The notes beneath the pieces are model-generated. The model saw nothing but the letters and a program-made list of their open reading frames with translations, was not told the DNA's origin and did no database searches. Of a DNA stretch of 64,000 bases, positions 21,170 through 32,893 are shown piece after piece. The DNA is taken from positions 160,398 through 224,397 of the forward strand of contig KN834838.1 in assembly GCA_000827265.1 (NCBI GenBank), in the 5' to 3' direction. Every line of letters starts with the position of its first letter. Position 1 is the stretch's first letter. Origin of the DNA: Collybiopsis luxurians FD-317 M1 (Eukaryota > Basidiomycota > Agaricomycetes > Agaricales > Omphalotaceae). The translations under genes were made by a program, and so were the position numbers.

Positions 21170-22960
21170 AACTCTCTCGAATATTCAATATTCGAAGTGA
21201 CCGAAGTACGCCGTGTAGAGGCTACGTATAAAAAACAAATGATAGCCGCGAGCTGGTTCTCGTCTTTGCTGGCCACAGACCATGGAATCAGATTTGTCGA
21301 CCATGTCCAGTCCATAACAGCGTACCTAACTTTCCCTTGCCATTCCATTCCAACACATAACCCATCATGCTCTTCACAAACGTTTTATCTTACCTCGTAA
21401 TCATTTTGGGACCATCGTATCCACACTTGGGCTACGCCCTTGAGTACACTGGTGAGTTTGAGTGAATACATTCTGATGGAGCGAGGTACTCACTTCCTTG
21501 CATAGCTCGACGTTCGTGAGAATCTCAATCCAGGCAGATGCACACGGTATATCAAGCTTGAAACCGTACGATCAAATCGCGAGCCAAGACAGGCTTCGAG
21601 TAATTTGGGCACTTGAGCTCAGCACTCCCGTCACATCGAAGCAGAAGGTGGCGGAAATCTCTATCACCATGGCTGAGCTGACCGCTGCTTGCAAAGATGC
21701 TGTAAAATCGTACACACACGAGCTTCAGTTCCCCATAGCCCCAGATGTGCAATCAGCTGAAAGGGTCATTGGGGGAAGAAAGCAACAGTGTGCTGTGCTC
21801 AAGGTCGAGAAAGGGACCGAAGTGTTGGCTGAGATGGCAGTGGTGTCTCTCGAGTCAAAAATAGTGGATTTTACGGTTGGCGGTACACCCTATGCCACTG
21901 TGATTGTTCACAATCTTTGGCGCTATGGTAGCACCAGTTAAATTGTGCATGATATCTGTCGCAGGGGCTCGGGGGTAAACATAATGTTTTTGCATTCAGT
22001 GATAAGGACTTTTAGACGTACACTTCTTACACCCTATTCGTGGAAACCGATGGAGATGGAGCGTCCAGATAAATGACTAAGTAAATTTTTCATCTCAAGT
22101 GTTGCTTGACTATGGCAGGCAGGCAAAGAAGACTTAAAAAATTCATCTTTTTGTCAGAATGTGACTGTGACCAGGCTCGTCAACTCTCGCTTTGTTCCAG
22201 AGCGAGGACTTCCGCCTGCTAATGCCATTCACTACGCTCTCTACTATCTCCCTCTCTCGTTCCCCGCAACAACTTTGCCGGAGCCATATGGACATAAAAA
22301 TCCCTCTTCATCCCCACCATTCCGGTCTTTCATGAAATTCAAGTGTATGCCCCCCTCCAGGCCTTCCCTCATTCATATATTCTGTGATTATCCGGTTCAA
22401 CAAGGTGGAAGAGATAAAGGTAGCGATGGGGCTCGAAGAAGGCGATAAGAGTAAATTTTCAGCTCAGGAGTGACTCATGGTATATTGTGAGCTACGACTC
22501 TTGTAGTTACCGTGTCAAAGGTGTGAACTATGTTGCCCACTCCAGGTGAATGTTCTATTTTGGATGCCTACCCACTGGGCCACTCCAAATATCTATACGT
22601 AGTCCTATCAGTACGGCCCTCGACCCAACCCTTGACCTTCGGATGAGCTTTACAGCAGAGATGTCCCTCATTAACGGAAGGTGTCAATATCAGTTCTTCT
22701 CCCGACAATTCTGACACCGAGCCTGTTCTTTTTCTCGGCGATCTAGAGCCTCAGCTACGCGGATCTGACCAGGATCATCTACGCCTCAACCAAACACACA
22801 TCTCACGTCAAAATTCTCAGTGGGCAACACCTTGCATCAGCTGTGCGGAAATTCTTCCTTCGTGGTGATGCAGCTAAATGTTTCGCTACAGATTGCCTGA
22901 TTCAATCGAGATAATCTTTTTTATTAGCCGCGACTACTTCGGGTGGGTGATAAGCTGGGT
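21170..22960. repeat. Segmental duplication, left copy
   Basis: Paralogous along its length with 28500-30860 in the same orientation: promoter, small secreted gene and ~1 kb of 3' flank. Shared landmarks include CGCTTTGTTCCAGAGCGAGG against CACGTTTTGTTCCTCAGCGA, and CCTCAGCTACG.GGA.CTGACC. This copy lacks the MITE found in the right copy. Confidence 0.75.
21367..21941 (+). CDS. Small secreted protein, unknown family
   Basis: Two exons (21367-21451, 21538-21941) give 162 residues. Exon 1 is a signal peptide (LFTNVLSYLVIILGPSYP..). The acceptor after GCAG at 21537 was chosen because it alone keeps phase with the donor GTGAGT; the CATAG at 21502 does not. The mature protein contains AHGISSLKPYD, a repeated charged/valine pattern and VVSLESKIVDFTVGGTPYATVIV, with few cysteines. 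I do not recognise the family. A decayed paralogue lies at 28689. The pair of retained copies suggests a lineage-specific secreted protein, possibly an effector-like one, which is inference only. Confidence 0.6.
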
Positions 22961-23924
22961 AAGCGTGTCTAAGAAGGAGTGTGGGAGGCTCCCTTGAGGC
23001 AATGTGACTGGGTGGCTCGCAGCGGGGCTGTTTTTTTGTATACGTGCACCTTCCCTTCTCGTGACTTTGTTGAATCTAAAGTGAAACATCGGGAATTATA
23101 AGAAGCAGGAAGCTTGAGAAATCTATCAAGCTCGCTATGGCCTCATGACATGATTGGGCGAATTAAATGCTAGCCAGGTATTTTAGAAGTTTAGGGTTCG
23201 AACTACATATTTTCTGCTACATATTTTCTGATGAAAGATAAAAGTCGGATCAAAGTTGGTTGTTGGCTGAGTTTTGTGACGGAGGAGAAGGTTACCATCG
23301 GACCGTGTTTTTAGCTCTGAGCCGTGGAAATCGGCCCTCTTTCACAGGAGATTCTGGATTATTTGTGGTTGGTGCGGTGTCGGATTGATGTACGAGAGAT
23401 CTTGTGGCAGATGTGCGAGAAGGCTTGAACGGGTCGCCTAGCGAAATGGTATCGCGTCTTACTAAAACACATTGCTGAGCAGTGTCATCGGGAGGTTGAC
23501 CCTTCGCACCACCAATAATAAACTTTCGCCTGAGGTGAAAGACAATCGGAACATTCTTGTTTTGTGCTTATATGGAAAGTCAATTATTCATTAAGAATGA
23601 AACTAACGTCCTTCAAAAAAATGAGTAAAAAATATCTCAGTCATTCCAACTGTCTTTCCACCGCAGATGAAACATAGTAATTGGCAGTGGAATTGTTTAC
23701 GTCCAATTCCTTTACTTTTTAAAAAAAGTTTTGATGTATGCTTTTGATATGGCTTGAAAATGGTCTCATTCTCTACGTGGCTAGTGTATTATACACTAAA
23801 GCTTGTACTCTCCGGCTGATATGCTTATTTCATAGTCAGCAGACTTCTTTCTTTGATTTTACTAGAATTAATTTGCTGAGGATTCCTCCTGTCTGTCGAG
23901 GAACCTACTCAGTCTAGAGTTTAC
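22961..23924. other. Gene-free stretch
   Basis: No gene or element recognised between the segmental duplication and the upstream module of DUF6533 copy C. Confidence 0.4.
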
Positions 23925-24677
23925 GCTGTCGCTCTCAACACTCCCGGATCTTCTGCCTAATCTATGTTTTCTGCTTGACAATTGTCTACTAGAGCTTGCA
24001 TATCTATGCGGTACCTATGGATTTTTTTCCGAAGTTCTAATACAATGCGTGTCTATCAATCATCAAGGAAGGCATCCGCACCGTCGTCGATCACATCATT
24101 ATGTGAACAGCTGACGGCTTGGATTCCATCATACAATCTATCTATCTTGATAGTCAAAGTAAACTCCCTTGCTATCCTTCTCACATCTGTGTCGGATCAC
24201 TGGAGGCTACTTTGATAATTAACTTTCTGACACTTGCCCAATCAAATAATTCAAACAACCGAAACATTCGAAGTTGCATACTTCCATTTCCACACGCATG
24301 TAAATTGAGGAGTTAGCAGGGTAGGAACAATATTTGCGTGCGCCATCTTGCCGATGGGCACTCACGGACCGCGGCTACTCAGAAATTAACTAGTCTTCAT
24401 TGAACCATCATTGAGTCTTCATTTGTCAGACGTTCGTCATTCGCCCTTCTCGATCCTTCTGTTCGCTGTGTACCCATCAAAAGATTGTTGCTGTATAAGT
24501 TGAGGCCAAGCCTTGATAAATTATACATGCTTGATGTTGAAGGGAAAGTGATCGGGATCAAGATCATGAGACGCAATAGACGCAATGAAGAGAGTGTTCA
24601 GTGATTATACATATATCTGCATGTCTGAGCAGATATTAACATTATTTCCCTACTCCAAGCTTTGACTTCAAACATCA
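23925..24677 (+). repeat. Upstream module of DUF6533 copy C
   Basis: Begins CTCTCAACACTCCCGGATCT and continues to the start codon of copy C. Related modules precede copies D, E, F, G and H. A TATA-like ACATATATC lies about 70 bp before the ATG. Confidence 0.6.
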
Positions 24678-26375
24678 ATGAATAACACACTTGTACAAGA
24701 ACTGGAAGAAGGGTATGTTCAATTTTGTGCACCGAATCCAGCGAAACTTTCATCCTGTCACTGACTATACTTCCGACTTAAGGTTGGTAGGAAACTATGC
24801 TTTCACTGCCGCAGCAAGTGCGAATTATATGATATCCCAGCTTGCCTTGAACACTGAATTTATATTTTTCCAGTGCTTTGGATAGCAGGCTATCTGGAGT
24901 CGCTTCCTTCAGAAATACACATGATATGGCTTAAAAGAAAAACAGGAACATCCCTTTTGTTTATTTTCAACAGATATAGCTTTATGTTATACCTATTGGC
25001 AAATTTCCTCTCTGGTTATCCAGGAGAAAGCACAGATAAAGAGTAAGTTTTTCTATCATTAAGCTCAAATTATTTTTTAATTTAATTTAATTTCATTTGT
25101 ATCAGATGCATAGTATGGACTTTTTTATTGCAAATATTTGGGATAATTACTGTGATCAGCACCACCGGTGAGTTCTACATTGTCCCTCAATAATATTGTA
25201 TTCAAGCTCTTGTAGCACTTTTTGCCCTTCGCGTATATGCAATCTATGACCAAAGCAAAATAATATTGGCAATATCTACTCTTTTTATACTTGGCAAATT
25301 GGCTATGAATGTAACAGTAGGTTTTCAGAGTGCCAGCAAGTAAGAATGTTTTACATACATTCATAATTACATCTCTCCCTCATGTAGACCCTGGTGTTGA
25401 CTATACCCATCTCAACCACGGGAACACCAGTTCAAATTGTAGCAATGTGTATCAGCCAGACTAACAATATTAACTTGTTTGACAGGTGAGTCAAAGAAAT
25501 CTTATCCATTATTTTACTACTGAATGCAATTTTTGTTCCCAGTGGTAAGTTCAGCCATATGTTGCTTGTGACTTTTCATTTTTATCTTCAATCTTTCTTA
25601 GTACAACTAGGGATTCCTGTTATTACTTTGGCATTTGAGGCTTTCTTGTTCATCTTGACTTTAAGGAAGACCTTCTATCATGCATCTGAAATGAAAAGAC
25701 TTGGGGAATCTAGTGTCACCCAAGTAATTCTTCAAGATGGTAAGCCAATCAGATTTGTTCTTATGGGTCTTCTTAGATCTTAGTACATTTTCTATCAAGG
25801 CTTTCTGTATTTCTTGTGAATATAAATATTCATATTTCTGATACAAAGAACTTTGACACAATAATTCAGGGCTATTATGGTTATGGGAGCTCTTGCTGCC
25901 ACTGCCAATGTGGTATGTCAACATGTAGTAATAAGTATTAACCAAGCTTAGATTTCACCTTTCTCTAGGTTCAACTACTGATAGATACCAGGAATAATGT
26001 ATGTCAATATCCCTGGATTTATACCATTTGATTGCTCACTCAATGAGCATTGAGAAGAATATCAAAACAGTTATAGTGTTTGATTCAATTGTACCATTCT
26101 TCAATATGTAAGTCACAATTATTCTGAAAAGTGGCTATTTGTACTCTATATCATTCTGAACATTTTAAAGCCTGCCAAACATGTTAATTAGTCAACTTAT
26201 GCTCAATTTGCGCACCTTTTCCAACCCTGATACAATAACTTACAAAAAGACACAGAGTAGCGCAGAGCAGGAATGCTCAGGAATACATTTTGCTACCAAC
26301 AGCTTCTTGGGTAATATTGGGGCTCCATTGGATGGTGGAGATTATGAAGAGGAGGAATGGGATAATGATGAATGA
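24678..26375 (+). CDS. DUF6533-type seven-helix membrane protein, copy C
   Basis: Exons 24678-24712, 24783-24817, 24874-25042, 25106-25167, 25216-25316, 25388-25485, 25543-25544, 25602-25739, 25800-25815, 25870-25912, 25969-25998, 26058-26107 and 26171-26375 join to 327 residues. The 2 nt exon (TG) lies between two introns of 57 bp each. The domain reads LWIAGYLESLPSEIHMIWL.., then LFIFNRYSF, FALRVYAIYDQSK, LTLRKTFYHA and a tail with FATNSFLGNIGAPLD. Exon 12 could start 3 bases earlier at 26055. If the intron after the 2 nt exon is retained the frame stays open in this copy only, so an alternative isoform is possible. Confidence 0.8.
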
Positions 26376-27539
26376 AATGGTTCTTCCATGAGTTGTGGGT
26401 TTCATTTTGAACGAAAGTACAAGCTCGAAAACTTCAAGGACTTGTAGGACATTGTGAACACTTTAGAACTTTGCCATATTTGTCATTCTATTTAGTACTC
26501 CCCTAAACTGGACATGTTATTTTACTCATACTTATGTTGACACTTACCCTATCTACCAGACATTCTAGATACCGCATACATAGATAAATAAGGCTCAAGC
26601 AAGAGCTAGCAATTCAGACTTTCAGTCATTACGAGTGCATGGAATGGAATGGAATGCTGAGTTTCTGCTCTGACGATTCTGTGCCTGATCCAAGGCAGGC
26701 AACTTTGAATTGATCTAATTTTCGCAATTTATACAAATTTAGTTAGTTTTCATTACATTGATGATCGATGATCCAGGCTCCGCAAGGTAATTTGTTCCAG
26801 TCACTGAAAAGGGCACGAGTCCTGTCACACATTAGTGTTGGCCCACTATGCGTCAAGTTCTTGTTCATAAATAATTGTCTACAAGACCATTACGATATCA
26901 TGACCGGATCAAGCAGTATACCAGCCATCATAATTATTCCTCGCAATGCTTTATGTAAGGGCGATGAGAGGCTTTTAGTCACGCAATAGAACTCGACTGG
27001 ATGCATATCGAGAAGTACTGCACATGAAGAAAGAAAGCTAAAGAACAAGTGATACATGTGAAGGTATTTATACATATGTCTAAAGGAGCGTATGTAAGCA
27101 TGCTGTAATAGTGTATGTACACAGGGGCGTGGGCCTTACACTTTATGTATCATTGTAGGCAGTGGATACTTATAGCAAAAGGACTAGAAAAGTATATGGT
27201 ACAACCTACATAATCCTTATCTCCCAGATCATATTTAAAATATTTCGTAAGGCCATTCGAATGTTTTAGGGATTCCTCTTCTTTGCATTCGCGAAGATAA
27301 GCTCAGAGCTGCAGGAAGACCTATAGTAGCAGGCTTAGAATCTTGAGCTTCGTTGCCCTCTCATTTGTTCATAAAATCAGATTCTTTTGGAAATACGAGA
27401 AATAACTGTAACATGTATATTGTTATTATGCCCGGTGCAGCGGAAGAACCACATACGCGGATCAGCTTCAGCACATGTCACACGGTCGCAATAATGAATT
27501 TTTGATTATAGATATATTTCTTTGACTCGTACTCCCAGC
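26376..27539. repeat. 3' module after DUF6533 copy C
   Basis: The part at 26630-26870, starting GTGCATGGAATGGAATGGAA, recurs at 36284-36495 after copy D, which shows that the duplicated unit extends past the gene. The rest (26880-27540) holds nothing I recognise. Confidence 0.55.
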
Positions 27540-28180
27540 ACCCCACAATCATTGACGGTATCGCATCGCATCGCATCGCGTCCTTGCATCATGCCCGGAC
27601 TTGAATCAGATTCTCTCATTCTCCTAGCCCTCAAATTCTTGGGTGAAAATGACGCCAACAGTCTGGCTCCTTCGCACGGTTTCTCCGATTCTCAAAGACT
27701 TCACCCTTTAGCAATTTCTTTTAGGCATCCCAATCGTAGTGTATCCGCCAAAGTGCAAGGCTCTTGCTTTGGTCATGACCAAGTTGAGCGCATTTGGTGC
27801 CAATGTTCTCCGTTTTAATAGGCCTGGAGGATCCATTACCCTCTCTGACTATTATCGGGACGTCGTGGGTTGTCCGCTCGAGTACCCAGATCTCGTTTGT
27901 GTCAGGGCAAGTGTCCTGGTGTAACTTTGCTGTTCACTTTATTCGGTTCTAACATATTACCCACATACTAATGAAGGCATTTGCTATCCGATGGAATTTT
28001 GCAGTGTCCCTTCAAAACTGATTGAGCTGAGGATAGATGCGGTAGGTGCTCTCGTTATCGTCTCAACTCAATTAATGTCACTCTAGCCTTCTTCATTTCG
28101 CAAAGAGGATGCATTTCCGATTTGTCCCTCCTTCATGTCCGCTGAACCTAGTATGGATTTCAACAGGGGTAAATTGTAAC
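27540..28180 (+). pseudogene. Argonaute fragment (linker to PAZ domain)
   Basis: Three blocks in Argonaute order. First, LILLALKFLGENDANSLAP with SDSQRL, like the ArgoL1 region before PAZ. Then, after a frame change compatible with an intron near 27723, GIPIVVYPPKC and FNRPGGSITLSDYYRDVVGC.LEYPDLVCVR, which fits the PAZ motif (TV.DYF....I.LKYP.LPC). Then, after a second gap, CYPMEFCSVPS, fitting the PAZ lid (LPMELC.V). The N, MID and PIWI domains are absent, so it cannot be a working slicer. It is a partial duplicate or relic of an RNA-silencing gene. Confidence 0.6.
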
Positions 28181-28499
28181 GGCCGGTGTTCACATATGAG
28201 GAAGTTTTGAGACGATGGGGAACAGGACAAAACGGGTTGCATAGATATACAGTACGTCTATATTGAATATCATCCGGGTCGATGGCCGATACGTACATTC
28301 CTTTCTTTCCCTTTGAACGTCACCTTCCAGGTCTCATACATCGCTCCGCAATAGAACGTGGTCTACGCGAATTTAATTGTGAGTGTTGCGCGTCTTTAGG
28401 TTGTTTCCAAATACAATCATTATTACTATTATTATTTTGGTGCTAATAAGTACCATTCCATCTTGGGTAACTTATAACTTAGTTTGAAGACGACCAGCT
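28181..28499. other. Short intergenic stretch
   Basis: Nothing recognised between the Argonaute fragment and the segmental duplication. Confidence 0.4.
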
Positions 28500-28688
28500 C
28501 GGATATCCAATACTTGAAGTTTGCGGAGTATGCCGAGTAGAGAACATGTATAAAACAACTAAGAAATAACCGCGAGATGTTCCTCGCCTTTGCTGGTCAA
28601 GGATTGCCACAGAATCAAATTCGTCAATCAGATTCACTCAGAAAAAACATACCTAACTTTCACTTGCAAATCCTTCGCAAAGCCACCA

Positions 28689-29250
28689 TGTTAGTTATAA
28701 ATGTCCTTATCTGTTCCTTCGCAATTGCTTCTGGAACCACCACCATTTCTTCAGTTTGGGTACACGGGTGAAAACCGAAAGATATCGGTGGACGAGAAGG
28801 AATTAATTTCTTTCTTCGCTATCCCTAGCTTGACGTTGACTGACTTCCATGCAGGTATCGATGCAGATATCGATGTTCGCGGTAAATCAAGTTTGAAACC
28901 GTCCGAGGAAGTCCCAAATCAAGACAGGCTTCAAGTGAGTTCGACACTCGATTTCAGCATACCTACCGTATCGAAGCAAATAGTATCTGAAAACTTCATC
29001 ACCATGGCTCAGACAACCGCTGCCAGAAAAGGATACCATCTGGAAGAGTCTGCAAAATTGCACGCATACAAGCTTCAGTTACTGGGCGTGCAATTCGCTG
29101 AATGGCGGGAAGAGAACAGCCGAGTGCAGTGTCCAAGGTCGAGAAAAGTCCGAAGGTTTGATTGCAATAACGGTGGTGTCTCTTGAGTCAAATGGGTTAA
29201 CCATAAAGTTTTTCATTCGGTGGTAAGAAATTTTGAACGTACACTTCTTA
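28689..29250 (+). pseudogene. Decayed paralogue of the small secreted protein gene
   Basis: A signal-like first exon at 28689 and then DADIDVRGKSSLKPSEEV..QDRLQVSS correspond to DAHGISSLKPYDQI..QDRLRVIW of the gene at 21367. From about 29090 the frame slips: the sequence matching VVSLES is found in another frame (29170-29190). The present frame ends at 29186 with a different tail. Start and splice sites are still plausible, so a shortened product cannot be excluded. Confidence 0.6.
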
Positions 29251-29399
29251 CAGCCTACTCTCGGAGAATGAGAAAGATAGAACGTTGGATTAAAGCATGA
29301 GTAAGAGGCATGGCTTGACTTGCCGGCAGGTGGAGTCCGGAACGTGACCATGGCCGGGTTTCAGTCACGTTTTGTTCCTCAGCGAGAACTTTCACCTGC

Positions 29400-29408
29400 C
29401 ATCGAGTG
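29400..29408. repeat. Left target-site duplication of the MITE
   Basis: CATCGAGTG, identical to 30112-30120. Confidence 0.85.
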
Positions 29409-30111
29409 ATCTTCGCCTCAAGGACCCGCAAATTTGGCGGATCACGTGATTAGCTACGTGGGCATTTCTGCAGCCCGTTGCGCGCCAACTGACTTTACAT
29501 TTGTCGCATTGCACAACTTGAATACTGGACATAGGAAACTAGCATTGTAAAGTAGATCTAGTTGTACTTTATAGAATCAACAACTAGAATACACCAAAAG
29601 TGCATTAAAGGAATTCCCTATGACCAAAAACAATGAGCTCGGCGCTAGAAGAAAAAATCCCCAGCTAACTATTGGGACATTTTCCTTATTGTTTTATGCG
29701 TCGCCTTCGTGTTTTTTCTTTGCATTTGCCTTGTCATGTGTATGATATGTATGACATTTTTGAGTTAGGTCAAATTCTTTTTCTACGGAGATGTCGCCAT
29801 TTTTCTTGTGTATTTACAATCTTGAGTTTACCATACCTTCCATCGTCGAGAATGTGGGAGCTGTAGCTAGGGATTTCTTCTAGCGCCGACTTCATTGTTT
29901 TTGGTCATAGAGTTCCTTCAATGCACTTTCGGTGCATTCTGCTTATTAGTTCTATAAAGTACAACTAAATCTACAATGCTAGTTTCCTATGTACAGTATT
30001 CGAGTTGTGCAACGCGACAAATGCAAAGTCAGTTGGCGCGCAACGGGCCGCAGAAATGCTCACGTAGCTAACACGTGACCCGCCAAATTTGCGGGTCCTT
30101 GAGGCGAAGAT
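29409..30111. mobile_element. 703 bp MITE with long terminal inverted repeats and 9 bp target duplication
   Basis: The ends ATCTTCGCCTCAAGGACCCG and its reverse complement are perfect. The arms stay alignable for about 250 bp, through GCGCGCCAACTGACTTT and the CTATGACCAAAAACAATGA block. The centre (~200 bp) is AT-rich with no coding capacity. The element is flanked on both sides by CATCGAGTG. Long inverted repeats with a 9 bp duplication are the hallmark of Mutator-like (MULE) derivatives. The paralogous segment at 22200-22230 is empty at this position, which confirms insertion after the segmental duplication. Confidence 0.9.
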
Positions 30112-30120
30112 CATCGAGTG
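30112..30120. repeat. Right target-site duplication of the MITE
   Basis: CATCGAGTG, identical to 29400-29408. Confidence 0.85.
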
Positions 30121-30959
30121 TTCACTCGTTCTCAAAAATATTCCTTGTTCCTCTCCATAATGACTCAAATATGATCAGATGGACCTATAAATCCTTCTCC
30201 GTCAGCACCATGTCAGTCGCTCGTCAAATTCAAGCGCGCGCCCACTCTAGGCAGCCTTCCGAGATTATTCCGGTTCAACGAGGTAGAGGAAGAGCTTAAG
30301 GGGAAGAGATGGGGTTCAATAAAGATGATAATAGTAAGCATTTAGCTCAGGAGTTACCAAGTATGACTCCACTGACTCGTTCTTTGAGGAATGGTATACT
30401 TTCAGCGGTGAGCTTATGACTCTTGTAGACACTGCCTCAAAAGTTTTCGCCCACTATTGCAGCAATTCCGAGTGTCTATGGCATAATGCTATTGGTACGG
30501 CCCTCGACATAGCCCTTGACCCTCCAAACGAGCTTTCCTTCAAAGGTGGCCACGTTATCGGGAGGAGACACATCTGTCGGTATCTGTTCCCCTCCCGACA
30601 TTCCTGACGCAGAGTCTGCTCCTATTTCCGGCCATCTAAAACCTCAGCTACGTGGAACTGACCTGCATCATCAATGCCTCGGCCAAACACACATCCCAGG
30701 TCAAAATTCTCAGTCCCTTACACCTCACGTTGGCTGTTCGCCAATTCTTTCATCTCACTTATGTTGTGACGTAGCTAACCGTTTCGATGCAGATTGGCTC
30801 CGATCCAGTTGAAGTGATCTTTTCTATTCGCCGTGACTACCCCAGAAGCATGAAAACCTGAGTAAGGGTCAACATAGCTGTTTTGTTCTAGATTAGAACG
30901 CTTGTAAGGCTAAGATTTGTCGATTTCAAAATATATCCAGGAAATCGTAATTTAACAGA

Positions 30960-32893
30960 GTGACAAAGTACACAAATTGTGCAAGTCCGTCTGCAGTCTG
31001 CCTGACATTGTTAGGGAGGTAGATTACCAAGTGTCTTCCCACTCGAGAGCATATATTCTGATGGATTGTCGATTCTCTTGGATCGAAATGTTTGCTGGCT
31101 GAGTCCACGAAAGATACCGTCAGAGTATGTAGGGACGCGCTCCTGCATGCTGTTGGTTTTACACGATTTTCCGGTATTGTACAAAAATGCCGATATATTA
31201 ATCTGTGTCTGGAATTATTTACTCATACTCTTCGATGACTTATTATAATGACGGTCCTAGCCTGTATTATAGCACCTATCATTCCTGAGCCTTACTGATT
31301 CGGTATCCTAGCGAGTTTACTCAGATTCTTCTGATAGCTTTCCACCGTAATGTCGGTTGAATTCTGTATTATAGCACCCCTCATTCCTGTGTCTTACTGA
31401 TTCTGTATCCCAGTTTTCAAAGGTTCTGTCTCTATACTCTCGTCTCTACACTTCCGGACCTTCTGCTCACCATGGAAGTCGGCATATCACAACTGCCCAT
31501 CAGAGATTGCATCCACAATTGTGAATCAATGCATCGCCACCAATCACTAAAGAAGCCACGGTCGCAATGCATCCAACATAGCGATGTACTACCGGACAAA
31601 TGGTTGCGAAGATCATCCCAATCAGATTTCTGTTTGTTGCCACTAATAACATTCAACTGTGAAGGGCGTACACCTTGAGCTCCTTTATCTTGCCTACCTC
31701 GATGATGGGGAGTGGATCTCCTTCAATTCTATTCATGGTGGCTATGACACCTGCCCAATCAATAACCAAGGAACCGAAATCCAATCAGTGCCAATTACCG
31801 AATTAAAAGTTGCTTCCTTTATTTACTGCTCGGCTGAACTGCTGCCTAAACCGAAGTTTTGGCAAGCGGGGACGATGTGTTTCCACCGGTCACCGTGGGC
31901 TATCCTGCTGATAGTTCATTCGTTTCAGCGTCGTCCTAACATACCGGTGATCTTGTTACAGGAAAGGTGTTAACCTGTAGACAGAGCTGCTTGGCTAGGT
32001 GTGACGTCGCTGATTGTTTGGTTTATGCGGTGGTCATTTATCACTTTTTTAGGCTACTTGATTTTTTTTAACTTACTGGATCACGGACGTACCTGAGGTA
32101 TAGTCGGATTGACTTACGGTCTCTGAGTCCCTGACTTACTGGGGTGATCCTGTGCTCAATTCATTTGCAAGTAGCGTGCCAACAGTCTACTGAAAATTGC
32201 CAATCAATCATTAAGGGAAACCCTCGTTGCCGCGTCCAATGCAGAGATTTACTATTGAGTCAATGGTTGTCAGGACCATCCAATTCAGATTTCCGTTTGT
32301 TACGACCAAACGTATCAAGGGACTGTAAACGACGTACGTCTTGGGCCATTCAGCTGACTACCTACCTCGATTATCCGGAGAAAACCCCCTTCAATTGCTG
32401 TCGTCCTCACTTTTCAGATTACTGATGGACACCGCGAACATCAACTTTATGATATCCTCGGAATCGAATAATCTCACAAATCAAAATACTTACAACGCCG
32501 GTTTCAATACCTTTAGTCCCCACACGGCAGCTTAGTTTTGTTAACTGAAGATTGGCAAGTGGGAAACGATGTGTCCATGTCGGCAACCGTAGGCCTTCCT
32601 GCTGGCCGCGGCCACCTTTTCGATTGTCATCGACTTTCATCCCACCTTCATTCAGTAGTCGTCGTTCTTCAGCTCATTCTTTCGTTTACGTTGCATCCAT
32701 CAAAAGGTCGTTGTCCCGTAAGACAAGAGTGATTTGGATCAGAAGAAGGACGATCAGAAGAATAAAACTAATCATTATGAAAGTGGTATATATGAGTGGG
32801 GTGGAAGAGTAAAGTCGCCATTTGCAATTACGTCTCATGTCCGAGCGGGCATGAACATTGCTTCTTCGATTTAATCCTTGACCTCAAGCTCCA
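30960..32893 (+). repeat. Upstream module of DUF6533 copy D (long, internally repeated)
   Basis: Begins near GTCTGCAGTCTGCCTGACAT (also near 37325) and contains two related sub-blocks (31437-31975 and 32144-32640) built on AATGGTTG..AAGATCATCCCAA, TCAGATTTC.GTTTGTT and the CTACCTCGATGAT segments. It ends at the start codon of copy D. Short open frames inside are not conserved between copies, so it is probably non-coding regulatory or spacer DNA. Confidence 0.6.
32787..32793 (+). promoter_or_regulatory. TATA-like box of DUF6533 copy D
   Basis: TATATAT 107 bp upstream of the start codon. The same motif lies at a similar distance before copies F and G. Confidence 0.5.

Larger units (their letters stand above)
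28500..30860. repeat. Segmental duplication, right copy with an insertion
   Basis: Counterpart of 21170-22960. It is longer by about 0.7 kb because of the MITE at 29409-30111. Outside the insertion the two copies align from the promoter to the shared block CAAACACACATC(T/C)CA.GTCAAAATTCTCAGT. Confidence 0.75.

Noticed and set aside
23190..23215. GGGTTCGAACT resembling a tRNA T-loop
   Set aside because: No matching acceptor stem, D-arm or anticodon arm around it. I found no convincing tRNA or rRNA in the window.
27559..27580. GCATC short tandem repeat as a CRISPR-like or regulatory array
   Set aside because: Only a few 5 bp units inside the Argonaute fragment. No spacer-repeat structure exists anywhere in the window.
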